DNA of 64,000 bases from Chloroflexi bacterium HGW-Chloroflexi-3 (lineage in GTDB: Bacteria; Chloroflexota; Anaerolineae; Anaerolineales; Anaerolineaceae), in contig PHBX01000002.1 in NCBI GenBank assembly GCA_002842045.1, positions 1 through 64,000 of the forward strand. The letters run 5' to 3'. A program made the position numbers and the translations under genes. Under the pieces are notes generated by a model. It did no database searches, was not told the origin of the DNA, and saw nothing but the letters and a program-made list of their open reading frames with translations. This document shows positions 19,021 through 30,184 of the stretch, piece after piece. Position 1 is the first letter of the stretch, and every line of letters starts with the position of its first letter.

Positions 19021-20340
19021 ATGATGAACACAAAACAAAGATTGATTGAAAAATTTGACAAAAAAGAAGCAAAAATCGCTATTCTTGGTATGGGTTATGT
19101 TGGTCTACCTTTAGCTGTTGTATTTGCTGAAGCTGGTTTTGATGTCACTGGAATTGATCCGATTCAAGAAAAAGTGGATCTTTTAAATAAGGGCGAAAGT
19201 TATATTATTGATGTTCCAACTGAACAAGTAAAGAAATTAATTGACGAAAACAGGTTGCATGCAACCTCGGATTTTTCTGTAATAAAAGAAATGGATGCAG
19301 TTTCGATTTGTGTTCCAACTCCATTAAGAAAGACTGGTGATCCTGATTTATCCTTTATCATCTCTGCAACAGAATCTTTGTCCCAATATATGCATCCTGG
19401 GATGGTAGTGGTTTTAGAATCCAGCACTTACCCGGGAACGACTCGTGAGATGGTGTTACCTAGATTATTGGAATGTTGTGATTACAAAGTGGGTGAAGAT
19501 TTCTTCCTCGCTTTTTCTCCTGAGCGAGTTGACCCTGGTCGTAAGGATTGGACAACAATAAATACACCCAAAGTAATAGGTGGTATTACCGAAGATTGTT
19601 CTGAAGTTTCAGCAAAATGGTATGCGCAAGCACTTGACAAAGTTGTTCCTGTTACTTCAACAGAAGTGGCAGAAATGGCAAAACTTCTGGAAAACACATT
19701 CCGAATGATAAATATCGGTCTGGTAAATGAATTAGCTATTATGTGTGATCGCTTAAAAGTTGATGTTTGGGAAGTAATTGAAGCAGCGGCGACCAAACCT
19801 TTTGGCTTTATGAAATTTACACCTGGACCGGGATTGGGCGGGCACTGTATTCCGATTGACCCTTTGTATTTATCATGGAAATTAAAATCATTGAACTATA
19901 ATGCGAGGTTTATTGAACTTGCCTCAGAAATTAATACCAACATGCCCAGATTTGTAGTAGGTAAAGTTCAGGATGCATTGAATGATGTGAGTAAGCCTAT
20001 CAAGGGAAGTGATATTCTTGTTTTGGGAGCTGCCTATAAACCCGATATTGATGATGTGCGTGAATCACCAGCCCTGGATGTTATTCACCTACTGGAACAA
20101 AAAGGTGCAAAGATAAGCTTCCATGATCCTTATGTGCGTCATATTAAACATGAGGAATGGGAAATGGAATCAATCCAGGATCTCAACAAAGGAATAGAGA
20201 AAGCTGATTGTGTCGTTATAGTCACCAATCATAAGGTCTATGATTATAATCATATCCTTGAAAAATCCCAACTGATTGTAGATTCCAGAAATGCATTGGG
20301 AGAATTAGGCAGAAAGAGCACCAAGGTTGTAAGACTATAA
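19021..20340 (+). CDS. Nucleotide sugar dehydrogenase (UDP-GlcNAc/ManNAc 6-dehydrogenase type)
   Basis: ILGMGYVGLPLAVVFAEAGFDVTGID, AFSPERVDPG, GGHCIPIDPLYL. Confidence 0.9.
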   Translation: MMNTKQRLIEKFDKKEAKIAILGMGYVGLPLAVVFAEAGFDVTGIDPIQEKVDLLNKGESYIIDVPTEQVKKLIDENRLHATSDFSVIKEMDAVSICVPTPLRKTGDPDLSFIISATESLSQYMHPGMVVVLESSTYPGTTREMVLPRLLECCDYKVGEDFFLAFSPERVDPGRKDWTTINTPKVIGGITEDCSEVSAKWYAQALDKVVPVTSTEVAEMAKLLENTFRMINIGLVNELAIMCDRLKVDVWEVIEAAATKPFGFMKFTPGPGLGGHCIPIDPLYLSWKLKSLNYNARFIELASEINTNMPRFVVGKVQDALNDVSKPIKGSDILVLGAAYKPDIDDVRESPALDVIHLLEQKGAKISFHDPYVRHIKHEEWEMESIQDLNKGIEKADCVVIVTNHKVYDYNHILEKSQLIVDSRNALGELGRKSTKVVRL

Positions 20341-21320
20341 TGGCTAATTATCTTGTCACTGGTGCTGCAGGGTTCATTGGTCAACGGGTATCTGAACTTT
20401 TAATGGCTGATGGTCATATTGTGTTTGGTGTAGATAATTTGAACGATGCATATGACGTGCGTGTAAAATATTGGCGTTTAAATCAATTAATACATAACAA
20501 GTTATTTCATTTCCAGCAACTAGACATCAGTGAGTATGAAAATCTCAAAGATTGGATATACCAATTAAAAAAACCTATTGATGCGATCATTAACCTTGCT
20601 GCCCGCGCAGGAGTACGCCAATCGGTTGAAAATCCCTGGGTATATGTAAATACAAATGTGGTTGGAAATTTGAATTTATTAGAAATTGCCAGAAACCTGA
20701 ATATAAAAAAGTATATTTTAGCATCCACTTCCAGCTTGTATGGAGAGAATCCTCCTTTACCGACTCCGGAATCAGCCGAGAGTGATCATCCCTTACAGCC
20801 TTACGCCGCCAGTAAAAAAGGTGCAGAAGCTTTATGTCATTCGTATCACTACCTTTATGGAATCGATACTACGGTATTTCGCTATTTCACTGTCTATGGT
20901 CCTGCAGGAAGGCCTGATATGGTGATGTTCCGATTGGCAAAATGGATAGCAGAAGGGCAACCTGTTCTTGTTACTGGCGATGGGAATCAAGCGAGAGGAT
21001 TTACATATATTGACGATATTGCCCGTGGGACTATTCTTGGTCTAAAAAAATTGAAGTATGAATTGATCAATCTTGGAGGACATGAAGTAATTACAATAAA
21101 TGAATTAGTCCGAATCATGGAAGAAAAGATAGGGAAAAAAGCCAATATTCAATATGTTGACCAACATAAAGCGGATGTGACGCAGAATTGTGCCGATGTT
21201 GAAAAAGCCAAACAGGTTCTCAATTGGGAGCCTAAAGTAAATTTGGATCAAGGTATAGCGAATTTAGTAAATTGGTATTTTCAAGAAAGGGATTGGGTTA
21301 GGCGGGTCGCTACGCCATGA
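20340..21320 (+). CDS. NAD-dependent epimerase (UDP-glucuronate/UDP-glucose 4-epimerase-like)
   Basis: YLVTGAAGFIGQRVSELL, LAARAGVRQSVENP, YAASKKGAEAL. Confidence 0.88.
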   Translation: MANYLVTGAAGFIGQRVSELLMADGHIVFGVDNLNDAYDVRVKYWRLNQLIHNKLFHFQQLDISEYENLKDWIYQLKKPIDAIINLAARAGVRQSVENPWVYVNTNVVGNLNLLEIARNLNIKKYILASTSSLYGENPPLPTPESAESDHPLQPYAASKKGAEALCHSYHYLYGIDTTVFRYFTVYGPAGRPDMVMFRLAKWIAEGQPVLVTGDGNQARGFTYIDDIARGTILGLKKLKYELINLGGHEVITINELVRIMEEKIGKKANIQYVDQHKADVTQNCADVEKAKQVLNWEPKVNLDQGIANLVNWYFQERDWVRRVATP

Positions 21321-22684
21321 AATCTCCTTTAAAGATTTACCATGAATGGAAACAAGATAAATCTTTAGGGGAAGTCATCAAAAATACTGGATATATGGTA
21401 ACCAGTAATACCGCCAGTACGGGCTTGACCTTTGTTCAGGGAATGCTCGCTGCCATCATTTTAGGTCCCGTTGAATATGGTCTCCTGGGGATGGTTGTTT
21501 CATTTGCTTCGAATGTTAATCGGTTATTATCATTTCGAATGGGGGAATTGGTCGTCAAATTTGGTGGTGAGTATCTTGAGAAAAAGGAAATTAAAAAAGC
21601 AGCAGCTTTAATCAAGTTTGCAGGTCTTGCTGAAATAATAACATCATTAATTGCGTATTTATTACTTATCATTTTAGCTCCATGGGCTGCAAAAGTAATT
21701 CTCAAAGATCCGCTGATTACCAGATGGATTATTATTTATGGAACCGCTTTGCTAGCAAATTTTATGACGGAAACCTCAGCAGCAATCCTTCAAATCGGTG
21801 ATCGATTCAGAAAGTTAGCTACTTTAAATTTCCTTCAAAGTTTATTGACAGCTATTTGGATTGTTATTTTATTCTTTACAGAAGGCGATTTAATCCAGGT
21901 GTTATTCGCTTATTTGGCTGGAAAATTTCTTTATGGTACTGGAATATTCTTACTCGGTATGATTACTCTAAGAGAATTACTCGATAAGAATTGGTGGAAA
22001 GCAAGTTTGAGAGAGCTTGATAACAAAAAAGGTCTATTGAAATTTGCTTTCAGCACCAATATAAGCAGTACTCTTAATCTGGTTATACGTGATAGTGAAG
22101 TACTATGGGTGGGATATTTTCTGAGCCCATTATATGCTGGTTATTACAAATTCAGTGTGGCAGTCATCAACGCAGTAATTTTGCCAGTTTCTCAATTTAT
22201 TACCGTTACCTATCCACAGATCAATAAAAAAATTATTGCAAAACATTGGAAAGATCTGAAAAGATTGCTTAGAGGAACCAGTACAATTGCTTTTGCATGG
22301 ATCATCCTATGTGTTGTTGGTTTGATGATACTCGGCGAATGGGTATTATCTTTTATAAAAGATGGCGCTTATATTCCTTCTTTACCCTATATTTATGTTT
22401 TAATGATCGGATATGGCTTTGCCAGTGTCTTTTTTTGGAATAGAAACCTTTTATTGTCGTTTAATTTACCAGACCTTCCAATTAAAATAATGGCAATTGT
22501 GGGGGGTATAAAAACTTTATTAATGTTCATACTCATTCCTAAGTTCGGTTACTTAATGCAGGCTGGTTTGTTGAGTGCATATTTTATCGTCTCGATAGGC
22601 GTAATGGTATACTTGGGTTTGAAAAAAATCTCCTTTGAAGAAAAGGCGGTGTTCGTTAATGCAGATAGCTGTAATAACAACTAG
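21317..22684 (+). CDS. Wzx-like polysaccharide flippase
   Basis: Multi-TM MOP/PST family protein; LGPVEYGLLGMVVS, APWAAKVI. Confidence 0.8.
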   Translation: MKSPLKIYHEWKQDKSLGEVIKNTGYMVTSNTASTGLTFVQGMLAAIILGPVEYGLLGMVVSFASNVNRLLSFRMGELVVKFGGEYLEKKEIKKAAALIKFAGLAEIITSLIAYLLLIILAPWAAKVILKDPLITRWIIIYGTALLANFMTETSAAILQIGDRFRKLATLNFLQSLLTAIWIVILFFTEGDLIQVLFAYLAGKFLYGTGIFLLGMITLRELLDKNWWKASLRELDNKKGLLKFAFSTNISSTLNLVIRDSEVLWVGYFLSPLYAGYYKFSVAVINAVILPVSQFITVTYPQINKKIIAKHWKDLKRLLRGTSTIAFAWIILCVVGLMILGEWVLSFIKDGAYIPSLPYIYVLMIGYGFASVFFWNRNLLLSFNLPDLPIKIMAIVGGIKTLLMFILIPKFGYLMQAGLLSAYFIVSIGVMVYLGLKKISFEEKAVFVNADSCNNN

Positions 22685-23786
22685 CCAGATTCCCTCCATT
22701 ACGGCCAATAGTATCCAGGTTATGAAAGTTTGTCAGTCCTATTGTCAATTAGGGCATGATGTTACGCTAATTGTTCCAGGAAAAAAGACAATCGATTGGG
22801 TTGAGATTTCTAAAATTTTCGGGATTCAATCAAAATTTTCCATTAAATATATTCCATCCCATAGAATTTTCCGTCGATATGATTTCTCGTTTCGTTCAGG
22901 TTTGCATATTTTTATGAAAAATTGTGACCTGGTTCACACCTGGATGCCACAGATAGCAAGTATTGCCGGATTATTAGGAAAACCATATATTATCGAATTA
23001 CATGGAATGCCAACGGGAAAAGTTGGACCTAAATTATATAAAAACATTATTTTTTCAAACCATAAAAAACGTTTTTTGTGTATTACGAATGCATTAAGAG
23101 AAATGTACGAGACAGCTTATGAATTTAGGTTCAAGGAATCAGAAATTCAGATCGCACCTAATGGCGTTGTTTTGGAACCATATTTGAATTTACCTGAATC
23201 GTCTGAACTAAAAAATACTCTTGGTATAAATGATCATTTCACTGCTGTTTACACGGGACATCTGTACCAAGGTAGAGGAATGGACCTATTGATTGAATTG
23301 GGGAAGGTTTTACCGGAAATTCAATTTGTCTGGGTTGGAGGGAGAGAAGAAGATGTTAATCAGTGGAGAGAGTATATTGACAGGAATCTGATCAAGAATA
23401 TAACATTGGTTGGATTTGTTGAAAATGAATATATTCCGACCTATCAGTCAGCTGGAGATGTTCTGTTAATGCCATATGAAATGAGTATTGCGGGCAGTAG
23501 TGGGGGAAACTCTGCTGATTTTTGCAGTCCGATGAAAATGTTTGAATATATGGCTGCTGGAAAGCCTATCATCTCCAGCGATCTCCCGATTCTACATGAA
23601 GTTTTGAGTGATAAAAATGCCATATTTTGTCAATACAATGAGGTGAACCAATGGGTTGATGCAATCAACCGAATTAAAAATGACCCTGCTTACGGGATCA
23701 GACTCGGCAATCAAGCAAGAGTGGATGTTGAGCAATATTCTTGGATTGAACGGGCAAAAAAATCAATGGATGGATTTGTAAAATGA
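22659..23786 (+). CDS. Glycosyltransferase family 4
   Basis: IAVITTSQIPSITANSIQVMKVCQSYCQLGHDVTLIVPG, CITNALREMYE, KMFEYMAAGKPIISSDLP; internal Met start. Confidence 0.85.
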   Translation: MQIAVITTSQIPSITANSIQVMKVCQSYCQLGHDVTLIVPGKKTIDWVEISKIFGIQSKFSIKYIPSHRIFRRYDFSFRSGLHIFMKNCDLVHTWMPQIASIAGLLGKPYIIELHGMPTGKVGPKLYKNIIFSNHKKRFLCITNALREMYETAYEFRFKESEIQIAPNGVVLEPYLNLPESSELKNTLGINDHFTAVYTGHLYQGRGMDLLIELGKVLPEIQFVWVGGREEDVNQWREYIDRNLIKNITLVGFVENEYIPTYQSAGDVLLMPYEMSIAGSSGGNSADFCSPMKMFEYMAAGKPIISSDLPILHEVLSDKNAIFCQYNEVNQWVDAINRIKNDPAYGIRLGNQARVDVEQYSWIERAKKSMDGFVK

Positions 23787-25345
23787 GTAAAGTTTTTAAG
23801 AGAATTGGTTTGCCGATCATTCTTGGATCAATTGTTTCGTGGATTTTTTATTATTTTTCAGAATATGAATTGAAAGACGTTTTTTGGGGAACATGGTTAT
23901 TAACATCGATTTTCTTTTTATTATTGATCAATTTATATCAAAAATTTGGTCCAACTAAATTTTTAACTTGGGCAATTGGTATTTCCCTCTTTCTACGATT
24001 AGGATTGGGTTTGGTCACAACTGAAAACTTACTGGATTGGGGATATGATCAAGAGCCATATCAAAGTGGATACTTATTTAAAGATGCGTATAGTCGCGAT
24101 AATCAAGCATGGGATCTGGCAATTTCAGATCAACCCATTTGGGCTGCGTTTTCAAACGATTTTTTCACAGACCAATATGGTGGATTATTAGCACTCAGTA
24201 GTTTGATCTATCGCCTTTTCACACCTGATGCTCATTTTCAAATTAATATCATCTTTTTTGTAACGATGATTAATGTCATTGGTATCTTATTTCTTGCTTT
24301 GGGTTTACGGGAAATAAATAAGGATTTTGGTTTTTCAACATCTTCAAAAATTATTATCCTAATTTTTTCATTTTACCCGGATGCAGTTTTATTTAGCGCT
24401 TCCCAAATGCGTGAGCCTCTACTATTAGGTATATCAGCATGTTTATTCTGGATTGTTCAAAAACAGGAAATAAAGATTTGGAATAGATTCGCCTTATTCT
24501 CCTTATTTTCAATTTTCCTATTATTGATTTCATTAAAAATTGGTATTTTTATCATTTTTTCTTTCTTTATTTGGATGTTATTTCAACCGTATAGAAAACA
24601 AATTAAGATACTTAATTCAAATATCATAATTCTTCCTGTGGTTGTAATTGTAATCATTGCTTTGTTTTTTTCTTATAATTGGATTTTAGAAGCGGGGAAA
24701 TGGGATGCAGTATTGCTGGAACGAAACTCAGGTTTTGTTCAATATATTGTCTCTATAATTGGTTCTCGATATAGATTACTATTTGCATCTCTCTACGGTT
24801 TATTCCAACCAGTTTTGCCAGCTGCTTTGATTGAGCCTTCAAAATTATTCTGGAAAATATTAAATTCCTTACGAGCAGCCGGTTGGTATTTATTGATTCC
24901 AATCTTAATGTATGGAATAGTTTATTTCTTCCGAGAAAAAGAGAAAATCAAAAAATTTGAGTACCTCTTTATCTGGTCACTCAGTATTTTCTGGATAATA
25001 TTGTCTTCTATTAGAGCAGGTGGAGATATGTGGGACAATCCACGTTATCGATTGAGTTTTTTACTATTTATTGCTTACATTGTCGGGATTGCATTTTGTC
25101 ATGGTTGGAAAACAAAAGACCATTGGTTAACAAGGTTTTTCATCGCTGAACTTGTTTTTGTTCTGTTCTTTTTACAGTGGTATATTTCCAGGTACACCGG
25201 GCTTTTTGAAAATTTACCATTTTTTCATATGGTCTTCGTTTTATCAATAATTTTTGGAATAATTCTAATTACGGGGATTTTTGAAGAAATTAAGATTCAC
25301 AAACAGGATAAAAGGATTAAAGAAAATTCTATTCCATTTCAATAG
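23783..25345 (+). CDS. Polytopic membrane protein, possible GT-C/polymerase-like
   Basis: Many TM helices; located in glycan locus. Confidence 0.5.
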   Translation: MSKVFKRIGLPIILGSIVSWIFYYFSEYELKDVFWGTWLLTSIFFLLLINLYQKFGPTKFLTWAIGISLFLRLGLGLVTTENLLDWGYDQEPYQSGYLFKDAYSRDNQAWDLAISDQPIWAAFSNDFFTDQYGGLLALSSLIYRLFTPDAHFQINIIFFVTMINVIGILFLALGLREINKDFGFSTSSKIIILIFSFYPDAVLFSASQMREPLLLGISACLFWIVQKQEIKIWNRFALFSLFSIFLLLISLKIGIFIIFSFFIWMLFQPYRKQIKILNSNIIILPVVVIVIIALFFSYNWILEAGKWDAVLLERNSGFVQYIVSIIGSRYRLLFASLYGLFQPVLPAALIEPSKLFWKILNSLRAAGWYLLIPILMYGIVYFFREKEKIKKFEYLFIWSLSIFWIILSSIRAGGDMWDNPRYRLSFLLFIAYIVGIAFCHGWKTKDHWLTRFFIAELVFVLFFLQWYISRYTGLFENLPFFHMVFVLSIIFGIILITGIFEEIKIHKQDKRIKENSIPFQ

Positions 25346-25352
25346 AACTTTC
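25322..25352. terminator. Inverted repeat spanning stop codons of two overlapping convergent genes
   Basis: GAAAATTCTATT-ccatttc-AATAGAACTTTC; contains both TAG stops. Confidence 0.55.
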
Positions 25353-26768
25353 TAAAAAATTATTTGAAACCAATCCTAAAATTATCCAATAATAAGGCAA
25401 TGCAAAGCTATCGATACTAAACCCTTCAATAAGAAGGGTGATTAAAGCGATTTTTCCTACCAACCCCCAATAATTATGGAGAGGTGATTTAATTATTTGG
25501 TATTGGTTTGTTTTCAAAAGAATCAATATTAACCAGGTTCCGAAGCAAATAAATCCAATCATGCCTGTTTCCGATAATAATCGTACCCAAAGATTTTTTA
25601 CATTCCCCTGATAATTTGCTTGATAAATCAAGTGACGTGGTTCATCCAGTGCCCAGGCAAACGAAGGCATAGATTCTTCAAAGAAGAATCCCACATTTCC
25701 CAATCCCACGCCTAATATAGGATAATCATTAAACACCTGCCAACCAGTTTGCCAATACAAAATTCTTTCTGCAAATACAAATTCATTTGCGATAGAGAAT
25801 AAATTTCGGTTTTGATAAGTCTTAATTTCGAAAAGTGATTCCATGCGCGAGTCAAATTTACTGAAGAAAAACAATCCTGAAATCAACAGAAGCATATATA
25901 AAAAGATGAAAATGACTGGTAAGAATTTTAATAAAAAACGGAGGTTATTGGTTTTGTACTTTTCTTGAATTTTTCTGATGATTCGTTGATTCAGGGCAAT
26001 GAAAAGGTATGAAATCACCACAATAAAAGTTATCCAACCTACTCTGGATTTAGAAAAAATTAATATGAAAACCGAAATTACAAGAAAAAAATCCTCGAGA
26101 TTTATTTTTTTTAAAACTGGATTAAAAACACTCCGTCGTGTTATTGTTGCACTAATCCAAATGGGTATGTAAAACATATTCAATTGATGTGCTAGCCAGG
26201 ATGGCTCAAAAGCAAAGCCAGTTAATCGATCTCTATAAAGAGTTCCTGATGTTGTTATGTATTTTTGAATTGTTGACATCCAGGCTGGATATTCCTGAAC
26301 AATTTGCCCAAAGACAAATTGAAATACAGACCAGACTATTAATGGGATAAAACTATAAGCAATAACCCTTAAGGTATTGTTAAGAACTTTCTCTGATTGG
26401 ACAATTTGAATTGTTACAAAATAAAACGAAATACCAATTAATAATGTTCCTATCCCCTCAATGATATTACGAAAAATTGAAAAATTTTTTTGAATTGGAA
26501 TTGGTAACCAAAACGCGAGTAATAATGAAAAAATTGCCAAAAATCCAAATACAAGAACTGGTTGTAACAATGTTTGGATCTTTATCGGACCTTTTATCAA
26601 AGAAAAGACTATGATGAATAACAACATAATTAAAATTAAAATTGAGGGAGCAGCAACCATTTCTGACCCGAGCAGCTTACTGGCTAAAGGTAGACTGGTA
26701 AATGGTAATAAAAAAACAAGAATATACCAGAATAATTGACTAACTTTTAGTATTCTAATTTTTTCCAT
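25329..26768 (-). CDS. O-antigen ligase/polymerase family (Wzy/WaaL-like) membrane protein
   Basis: Polytopic; FSKSRVGWITFIVVISYL, DYPILGVGLGNVGFFFE, LLSETGMIGFICFGTWLI. Confidence 0.8.
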   Translation of the reverse strand: MEKIRILKVSQLFWYILVFLLPFTSLPLASKLLGSEMVAAPSILILIMLLFIIVFSLIKGPIKIQTLLQPVLVFGFLAIFSLLLAFWLPIPIQKNFSIFRNIIEGIGTLLIGISFYFVTIQIVQSEKVLNNTLRVIAYSFIPLIVWSVFQFVFGQIVQEYPAWMSTIQKYITTSGTLYRDRLTGFAFEPSWLAHQLNMFYIPIWISATITRRSVFNPVLKKINLEDFFLVISVFILIFSKSRVGWITFIVVISYLFIALNQRIIRKIQEKYKTNNLRFLLKFLPVIFIFLYMLLLISGLFFFSKFDSRMESLFEIKTYQNRNLFSIANEFVFAERILYWQTGWQVFNDYPILGVGLGNVGFFFEESMPSFAWALDEPRHLIYQANYQGNVKNLWVRLLSETGMIGFICFGTWLILILLKTNQYQIIKSPLHNYWGLVGKIALITLLIEGFSIDSFALPYYWIILGLVSNNFLESSIEME

Positions 26769-27519
26769 ATTTATTGTTGATAAGAAATAAAAAAGAAATC
26801 AAAAACCCAAAAAATGATCCACTCAGTACCAGGCTATTCGTCTGAAAGCGAGAAGCTTTTTGTGGTACCTCCGCAGGAATTACATCAGAAAATTTTATAC
26901 CTGGAAAAATATTTTTACTTCGTAGTAACTCATGTTGCAGCATTTGATTGGGATTATCGATGGACATATTATCAGGATGAACATCTAAACAATCCGCAGG
27001 TGTTGGAAAAGTGAAATATGACCATTGAACACAATTTTCAAAAGAAAGTTGCTTTCTCATCAACGATTCGTAATTTAATGCATGTATATATGCTTCTGAT
27101 AATATTTCATGTGAAACAATTGCCCATTGATTTGCCCAATCTGTGCTAATCTTCGGATTGGTAGATTGACAACGAAATAAAATGGAATTCACCTGTCGTT
27201 CGATAAAACATGACTTTTTGAAATTTGAAACATCCAAATTTGGGATATCAATGTTCGAAATTGTATTGTTTAATACTTCATTCGTTTGAAATAGACTGAT
27301 GATATTCCCAATCATTTGATCTTGTTCATATTGAGAAAGGTGGCCAACTTCTTTGAAATTTATCACAACCGACATCTCTGCCTGTGCAACGAAAATTGCA
27401 GGCATAAAGATGATTGATGTTAAATAGGCAATGAATCCACCAATAATTCCACCAATAAGCAATAACCACCAATTTTGGAAGATTTTTGTGATGCTGTGAT
27501 TGAAAGAAGTCTGTCCCAT
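26755..27519 (-). CDS. Wzz-like chain-length determinant / polysaccharide co-polymerase-like protein
   Basis: N- and C-terminal TM segments flanking periplasmic domain; WWLLLIGGIIGGFIAYLTS..FVAQAEMSVVI. Confidence 0.55.
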   Translation of the reverse strand: MGQTSFNHSITKIFQNWWLLLIGGIIGGFIAYLTSIIFMPAIFVAQAEMSVVINFKEVGHLSQYEQDQMIGNIISLFQTNEVLNNTISNIDIPNLDVSNFKKSCFIERQVNSILFRCQSTNPKISTDWANQWAIVSHEILSEAYIHALNYESLMRKQLSFENCVQWSYFTFPTPADCLDVHPDNMSIDNPNQMLQHELLRSKNIFPGIKFSDVIPAEVPQKASRFQTNSLVLSGSFFGFLISFLFLINNKYGKN

Positions 27520-27592
27520 AAAAATTCTCTGATGCTCCTTCTACCTGATTATATGATGATTTCAAATATTGTTCAGGTATAATTCAACCACA

Positions 27593-30115
27593 ATGACTGA
27601 AAACCATAGGTTTCCGCAGAAATTATTTTATATTTTTTCGGCAATAGAAACAATTATCGCATTTATCGTTTTGGCTCGAATTCCAACGGACCCTAAAAAT
27701 ATTTTCTTTGCTGGCTTATCTTTCAATCGACTTTTGTTGTTAGGAATAATGCTTCTCATTTTAGCTATGTGTATTTTCCAATTATCTCGATTGAAAATTA
27801 CTACTCATGAACCCAGGTTACTTCTGAACATTAACAAATTTTTTACTAATTACGAATGGATTTATTATCTGATCCTATTTTCGAGTTGGATTTTGATCAT
27901 TTTTCCGGCATATCGATTTGGGAAATATGAAGTTATTTATTCTCGAATCCAACCATTAATAATATTAATTTCATCATTAATTTTTACATTTTTGATATTA
28001 CTCAAATTTAAAATTAAACAGTCACCTATTAATTTATATTCAAATATAAATGTCAAAATTTTACTAATTTATCTTTTCATTGTTGCTATAGTCTGGATTT
28101 TCTTAATTACCACTCGCTTTGGATTGGATATTGATCATGATTTTTGGGGTGGGGCAGCTACTCCAATACTTCCATTAGTGCTTTATACTTCACTATTTAT
28201 CCCATTTTTATTATCTTCGCTTCGGAAAAAAGGTAAGTCCGATGAAAATGAAGGGAATTGGATTATAAAAGTTTTTCCAATCATTTTGTTTTTATCAGCC
28301 ATCCTTATATGGAATTTAGAGCCATTTACACCTCATTTTTTTGCACCAAAGGTCAGAGCTCCCAACTATGAATATTATCCATATTCTGATGCTCAAATTT
28401 ATGATATGACTGCCCAATCCTTGCTGAATGGGGAAGGGTACATGAATAGGGGGTATGTCCAAAGACCTTTGTATGGCTTCATGCTGTTCATTTTTCATAC
28501 TTTAGTTGGACAAAATTACCTAAATGTTGTTTTTTTACAAACAATTCTCTATGCTTTTTTTCCGGTTCTGATTTTTTATCTGGGGAAGAAACTATTTTCT
28601 CCATTTATCGGGATTTCCTTGGGTGTCATATCAGTTTTACGAGAATTAACAGCTTTCCAGGCTTCGCCTTTTATGGAAATCGTGCACACAAAGCTGTACA
28701 TGACAGATAACTGGGCAAGTTTTTTTGCCCTCCTCATAACAATATTAATGATTTTTTGGTTCATGAATAAAAAAGAAAATCATTTGCTTCTGGTTCTTAT
28801 AGGCACGATGATGGGGATCAGTTTGCTGATGAGAATTAATTTATTGCTTATATTCATACCAATATTTGTGACTGTCTTTTTGAAAAATACAAAGAATTTC
28901 AAGAGTAGCGTTCTGAGAATTGGCATCTTGGGATTGTCATCCTTTATTATTTTATTACCGTGGATGGCTAGAAACTATTTTCAAATTGGAGAATTTGGGA
29001 TTGAACCTCAAAAATTCAGAATGGTGATTGAAACCAGATTTGGCATCGAGGAAAAGTCAGATTCAATTGAATCAGGATCAACTAAACCTTCTCAAATGAT
29101 TATGCCTGAAAATAATATAAATAATTTACTTAATAAAATTGATACTGATAGTGTGCTCAACATATTAAGATTTACCACTGCGAATTTTTTACACAATGAA
29201 ATACATTCTGTCCTCATTTTTCCGAATTCAATATATGCAGAATCTATCAATGGAGTAATTAGGGAAAATGGTTTTATACAAGAAAGCTGGGTAGGCGAGA
29301 TCAATTTAAGGCAATTTATTGCAATTACCATCAATTTATTGTTCATTGGACTGGGAATTTCAATCAGTTATAAGAAATATGGATGGTTTGGGTTATTTCC
29401 ATTGTCGATCCATCTCTTCTACAATTTATCGAATGGATTAGCCAGGGTCTCTGGGTGGAGATATGTTATCGTGACGGATTGGGTAATTATTCTGTATTAT
29501 ATGGTTGGAATGGTTTTTATTCTTACCGCTCTTCTTCACAAAATTGGTCTATCAGATATTCGTTTAAGTTTTGTACTTGACAAAGAATCAGTTTTTTTGG
29601 AAGGTCAGCAAAAAACTTTCCAAGGAAAGCCTGTTATTCTTTCAAGTTTAATTTTTGTGGTAATAATTGCGATTGGAATGGTAATGCCGGAATTATTGAT
29701 AGAAAAGAAATATGCAGGTGAAGTAACAAAGGAAGAGTTTTTCCAATTGATTGAGTCAAAAAATATTGATTATGATCAAGACAAGATGAGAAACTTAGAA
29801 GAAGATGCAGATTTCGTGTATATACACACAAGAGCATTTTATCCTAGGTATTATGATCCAGGTGAAGGAGAACCAGGTAACAACATTGAATGGTTATTAG
29901 CTCAAGATTATGGACAATTAGGCTTAATGATCATCTCTCCAAATGTTGCTGGTGTAACGATTAGGTTAGATGATTCTCCAGTTAACTTTCCTCATAATGA
30001 AGATGTACTTATAATAGGGAAATGGGTTGATACAATATACATGCGGTATCTTCAAGCTGATGTTATTGTTTTACCGGATGAAAGCGAATTAATAGTTTCA
30101 TTTCAACCAAATTAA
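27593..30115 (+). CDS. GT39/PMT-like (GT-C) membrane glycosyltransferase
   Basis: Polytopic; YYPYSDAQIYDMTAQSLLNGEGYMNRGYVQRPLYGFML; ATG 27593 preferred, TATAAT at 27578-27583. Confidence 0.65.
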   Translation: MTENHRFPQKLFYIFSAIETIIAFIVLARIPTDPKNIFFAGLSFNRLLLLGIMLLILAMCIFQLSRLKITTHEPRLLLNINKFFTNYEWIYYLILFSSWILIIFPAYRFGKYEVIYSRIQPLIILISSLIFTFLILLKFKIKQSPINLYSNINVKILLIYLFIVAIVWIFLITTRFGLDIDHDFWGGAATPILPLVLYTSLFIPFLLSSLRKKGKSDENEGNWIIKVFPIILFLSAILIWNLEPFTPHFFAPKVRAPNYEYYPYSDAQIYDMTAQSLLNGEGYMNRGYVQRPLYGFMLFIFHTLVGQNYLNVVFLQTILYAFFPVLIFYLGKKLFSPFIGISLGVISVLRELTAFQASPFMEIVHTKLYMTDNWASFFALLITILMIFWFMNKKENHLLLVLIGTMMGISLLMRINLLLIFIPIFVTVFLKNTKNFKSSVLRIGILGLSSFIILLPWMARNYFQIGEFGIEPQKFRMVIETRFGIEEKSDSIESGSTKPSQMIMPENNINNLLNKIDTDSVLNILRFTTANFLHNEIHSVLIFPNSIYAESINGVIRENGFIQESWVGEINLRQFIAITINLLFIGLGISISYKKYGWFGLFPLSIHLFYNLSNGLARVSGWRYVIVTDWVIILYYMVGMVFILTALLHKIGLSDIRLSFVLDKESVFLEGQQKTFQGKPVILSSLIFVVIIAIGMVMPELLIEKKYAGEVTKEEFFQLIESKNIDYDQDKMRNLEEDADFVYIHTRAFYPRYYDPGEGEPGNNIEWLLAQDYGQLGLMIISPNVAGVTIRLDDSPVNFPHNEDVLIIGKWVDTIYMRYLQADVIVLPDESELIVSFQPN

Positions 30116-30184
30116 AATAAAAAAAATGATAAATATATGGAAATAGTGGGACTTTTTGAATTATTTCTTAATGAATAATTAAAT

